Part shown: piece after piece, positions 38,951 to 40,375 of the stretch
Position numbering within the stretch: the stretch's first letter is position 1
Layout: each line of letters starts with the position of its first letter
NCBI GenBank assembly: GCA_016840065.1
Contig: JAEOTB010000023.1
Coordinates: 1 to 40,375, forward strand
DNA length: 40,375 nucleotides
Direction: 5' to 3'
Origin: Candidatus Hermodarchaeota archaeon
GTDB lineage: Archaea > Asgardarchaeota > Hermodarchaeia > Hermodarchaeales > Hermodarchaeaceae
Translations under genes and position numbers: made by a program
The notes under the pieces: model-generated
What the model saw: only the letters and a program-made list of their open reading frames with translations
What the model was told of the DNA's origin: nothing
Databases searched by the model: none

Positions 38951-40222
38951 TTACGGTGTTCTCCGTCCCTGTTGTGCAACTAACCTGCCATTCTTGAAGA
39001 CTTTCTCCGCGAGGTTAATTCCGTAGTGATATGCGAAGTATCTATGGTCTAGGGCATCAAAAATCACGATATCTGCCACCTTCCCCACTTCGAGGGAGCC
39101 GATTTCGTGGGCCCGCTCGATTGAGTGAGCTGCATTTATCGTGGCGGCTGTAAGAGCTTCGGCTGCAGTCATCTTCATTCGGAGGATTGCCAGTGCTTGC
39201 ATCATCTGCATGGACTCGCACCAGTTTGCTGCGCTTACGTCTGTTGCCAATGCAACTGGTAACCCAGCATCAATGATTTCTCTCGCCTTTGCATATCTTC
39301 CAACATAACAGAACGGAGAAGTGGGTAAGAACACTCCCACGGTGCCGCTCTTTACAAGTGCCTTGATGTCTGCCTTTGGAGTGAAGATAAGGTGATCGGC
39401 TGAAATCACTCCTAGTTCCGCGCCGAGTTTTGCACCTCCGCTGTGTACAAGCCAATCCGCGTGGATACGCAGTTTCATCCCATGTTTTCTTCCTGCTTCT
39501 AGCATCCGTTTGGATTGGTCTAGATTGAAATATCCCTTTTCACAGAAGGCATCAGCGTACTCTGCTAGCTTCCTTTTACCTATTTCAGGAATCCATCTAT
39601 CTACGATGTCATCCGTCAACTCGTCTTTCCTTGTTTCATATTCAGGAGTGATGCCTTGAGCACAAAAGGTGGAAACCAAATCAATGGGGTGTATTTTATG
39701 TAGAGTTTGGATGATTTCCAGCTGCCTAAGCTCGCCCTCAAAGGTCATCTCGTACCCACTTTTCGCTTCAATGGTAGTTGTGCCATGAATGAGCATGGTA
39801 TCGAGGATACGAGCGGTCTTCCTAATCGTATCTTGAGTGCTCATCTCCGCTGTTTGCTTCAGGGTTGTCGGCATTCCTCCACCACGCTCCTTTATCTCAA
39901 GATAGGGAACACCTTCAGCAGACATCTGCTCTAGCTCATGAGCTCTTGACCCTGCGAAAATCAGGTGAACGTGGGGGTCGATAAGTCCTGGTGTGACTAG
40001 TTTTCCTGATGCGTCTATGCTTTCAAATCCTTTCTCAAGTTTCCCTAGTACTTCTCTTGTAGGTCCGACTGCAACGATTTTTCCGTCTTTGACGGCTACA
40101 GCTCCGTCGTGGATGATACCGATTTCCCTCATGTACTCCTTAACTCTCGGTTTGTTACTAGAACCCTTGAGTGTCACCAATTCATTGGCGTTGATGATGG
40201 CAAAATCCGCTTCAATAGACAT
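38951..40222 (-). CDS. hutI: Imidazolonepropionase
   Basis: 423 residues. Opens the ring of imidazolonepropionate to give formiminoglutamate, step three of histidine breakdown. Amidohydrolase marks: metal ligands in LIDPHVHLIF, the RGGG(M)P substrate loop EIKERGGGMPTTLK, EAKSGYEM, the third His in LRIHADWLVHSGGAKLGAEL, SADHLIF, and the Asp in ALATDVSAANWCESM. After H-A-D the usual Glu/Gln is Trp here. Start ATG 40222, 24 bp after the glutamine synthetase-like stop, so co-transcribed with it. Confidence 0.93.
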   Translation of the reverse strand: MSIEADFAIINANELVTLKGSSNKPRVKEYMREIGIIHDGAVAVKDGKIVAVGPTREVLGKLEKGFESIDASGKLVTPGLIDPHVHLIFAGSRAHELEQMSAEGVPYLEIKERGGGMPTTLKQTAEMSTQDTIRKTARILDTMLIHGTTTIEAKSGYEMTFEGELRQLEIIQTLHKIHPIDLVSTFCAQGITPEYETRKDELTDDIVDRWIPEIGKRKLAEYADAFCEKGYFNLDQSKRMLEAGRKHGMKLRIHADWLVHSGGAKLGAELGVISADHLIFTPKADIKALVKSGTVGVFLPTSPFCYVGRYAKAREIIDAGLPVALATDVSAANWCESMQMMQALAILRMKMTAAEALTAATINAAHSIERAHEIGSLEVGKVADIVIFDALDHRYFAYHYGINLAEKVFKNGRLVAQQGRRTP

Positions 40223-40246
40223 GATTACTCAACTCTTCCGTTCGTC

Positions 40247-40375
40247 TTAAACATCCAAGTACCTCTTTCGTTCCCAGGGATGTACAGTTGTACTATACTC
40301 CTTCCATTCCTTCCTCTTGATTTCAAGATATTTATCGAAGAAGGCGTGTCCCAGCGCATCTCTAAGAACTTCATC
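40247..40375 (-). CDS. Glutamine synthetase-like protein, C-terminal fragment
   Basis: The last 42 codons of a gene that enters from beyond the window end. The reading DALGHAFFDKYLEIKRKEWK then EYSTTVHPWERKRYLDV matches the C-terminal end of type I glutamine synthetase and gamma-glutamyl ligase relatives (A-L-G-x-H ... K-R-x-E-W-x-x-Y-x-x-x-V-x-x-W-E-x-x-R-Y-L). Located directly upstream of hutI. Whether it is GlnA itself or a specialised relative cannot be told from the tail. Confidence 0.7.
   Translation of the reverse strand, partial: DEVLRDALGHAFFDKYLEIKRKEWKEYSTTVHPWERKRYLDV

Overview
The window looks like part of an archaeal chromosome, most likely from an Asgard archaeon (Thorarchaeia-like is my guess). 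The reasons are a TFIIB-type initiation factor, TATA-like boxes about 40 nt ahead of several starts, GGAGGTGAT-type ribosome binding sites with frequent GTG/TTG starts, archaeal-length triosephosphate isomerase, a RIO-type kinase, and several eukaryote-flavoured genes: an eL22-like ribosomal protein, a roadblock/LC7 protein beside a small GTPase, and a reduced family B DNA polymerase. No tRNA, rRNA, CRISPR array or insertion sequence was recognised.

Layout. 1-558 is the end of a proline-rich repetitive protein. 599-2390 (minus) holds roadblock, thioredoxin, small GTPase and eL22. 2439-4600 (minus) holds a DUF2085 membrane protein, a membrane-anchored helix-hairpin-helix protein and an acidic-repeat protein. 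4848-10589 is mixed housekeeping: tpiA, an MscL-like channel, a DUF6125 protein, an FAH-family enzyme, two TPR proteins, a secreted one-TM protein and a TrmO-like protein. 10698-12322 holds a basic-tailed protein, a winged-helix protein and an unknown protein. 12399-17564 (minus) is a four-gene peptide/nickel-type ABC importer operon whose second permease carries a roughly 400-residue extracytoplasmic insertion; no substrate-binding protein is seen in the window. 17961-19898 holds small membrane proteins and a protein made of six exact 16-residue repeats.

20267-25515 holds hyuA-hyuB (hydantoinase/oxoprolinase), a LysE exporter, thymidylate kinase and a small beta-barrel candidate. 25620-27067 (minus) is a hemerythrin plus two ferritin-like paralogues, followed by a decayed arsenate-reductase-like fragment. 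27421-33654 holds an alpha/beta hydrolase fused to a membrane domain, a PolB2-like polymerase, tfb, a leader-like structure and a RIO kinase. 33670-38823 holds fdhD, several tiny two-TM proteins that look like one family, an isoprenylcysteine-methyltransferase-like protein and hutU. 38951-40375 (minus) holds hutI and the tail of a glutamine synthetase-like gene, so part of histidine degradation is encoded here.

The most striking features are: the permease insertion made of two related beta-rich modules; a recurring hairpin plus CTC-Y-CTTTTTT tail after four genes, which resembles intrinsic terminators; a 25-codon ORF ending inside a terminator-like hairpin ahead of the RIO kinase; the 6 x 16 repeat protein; and the two-TM family, one member of which appears frameshifted. 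All calls come from reading the sequence; no database search was run.
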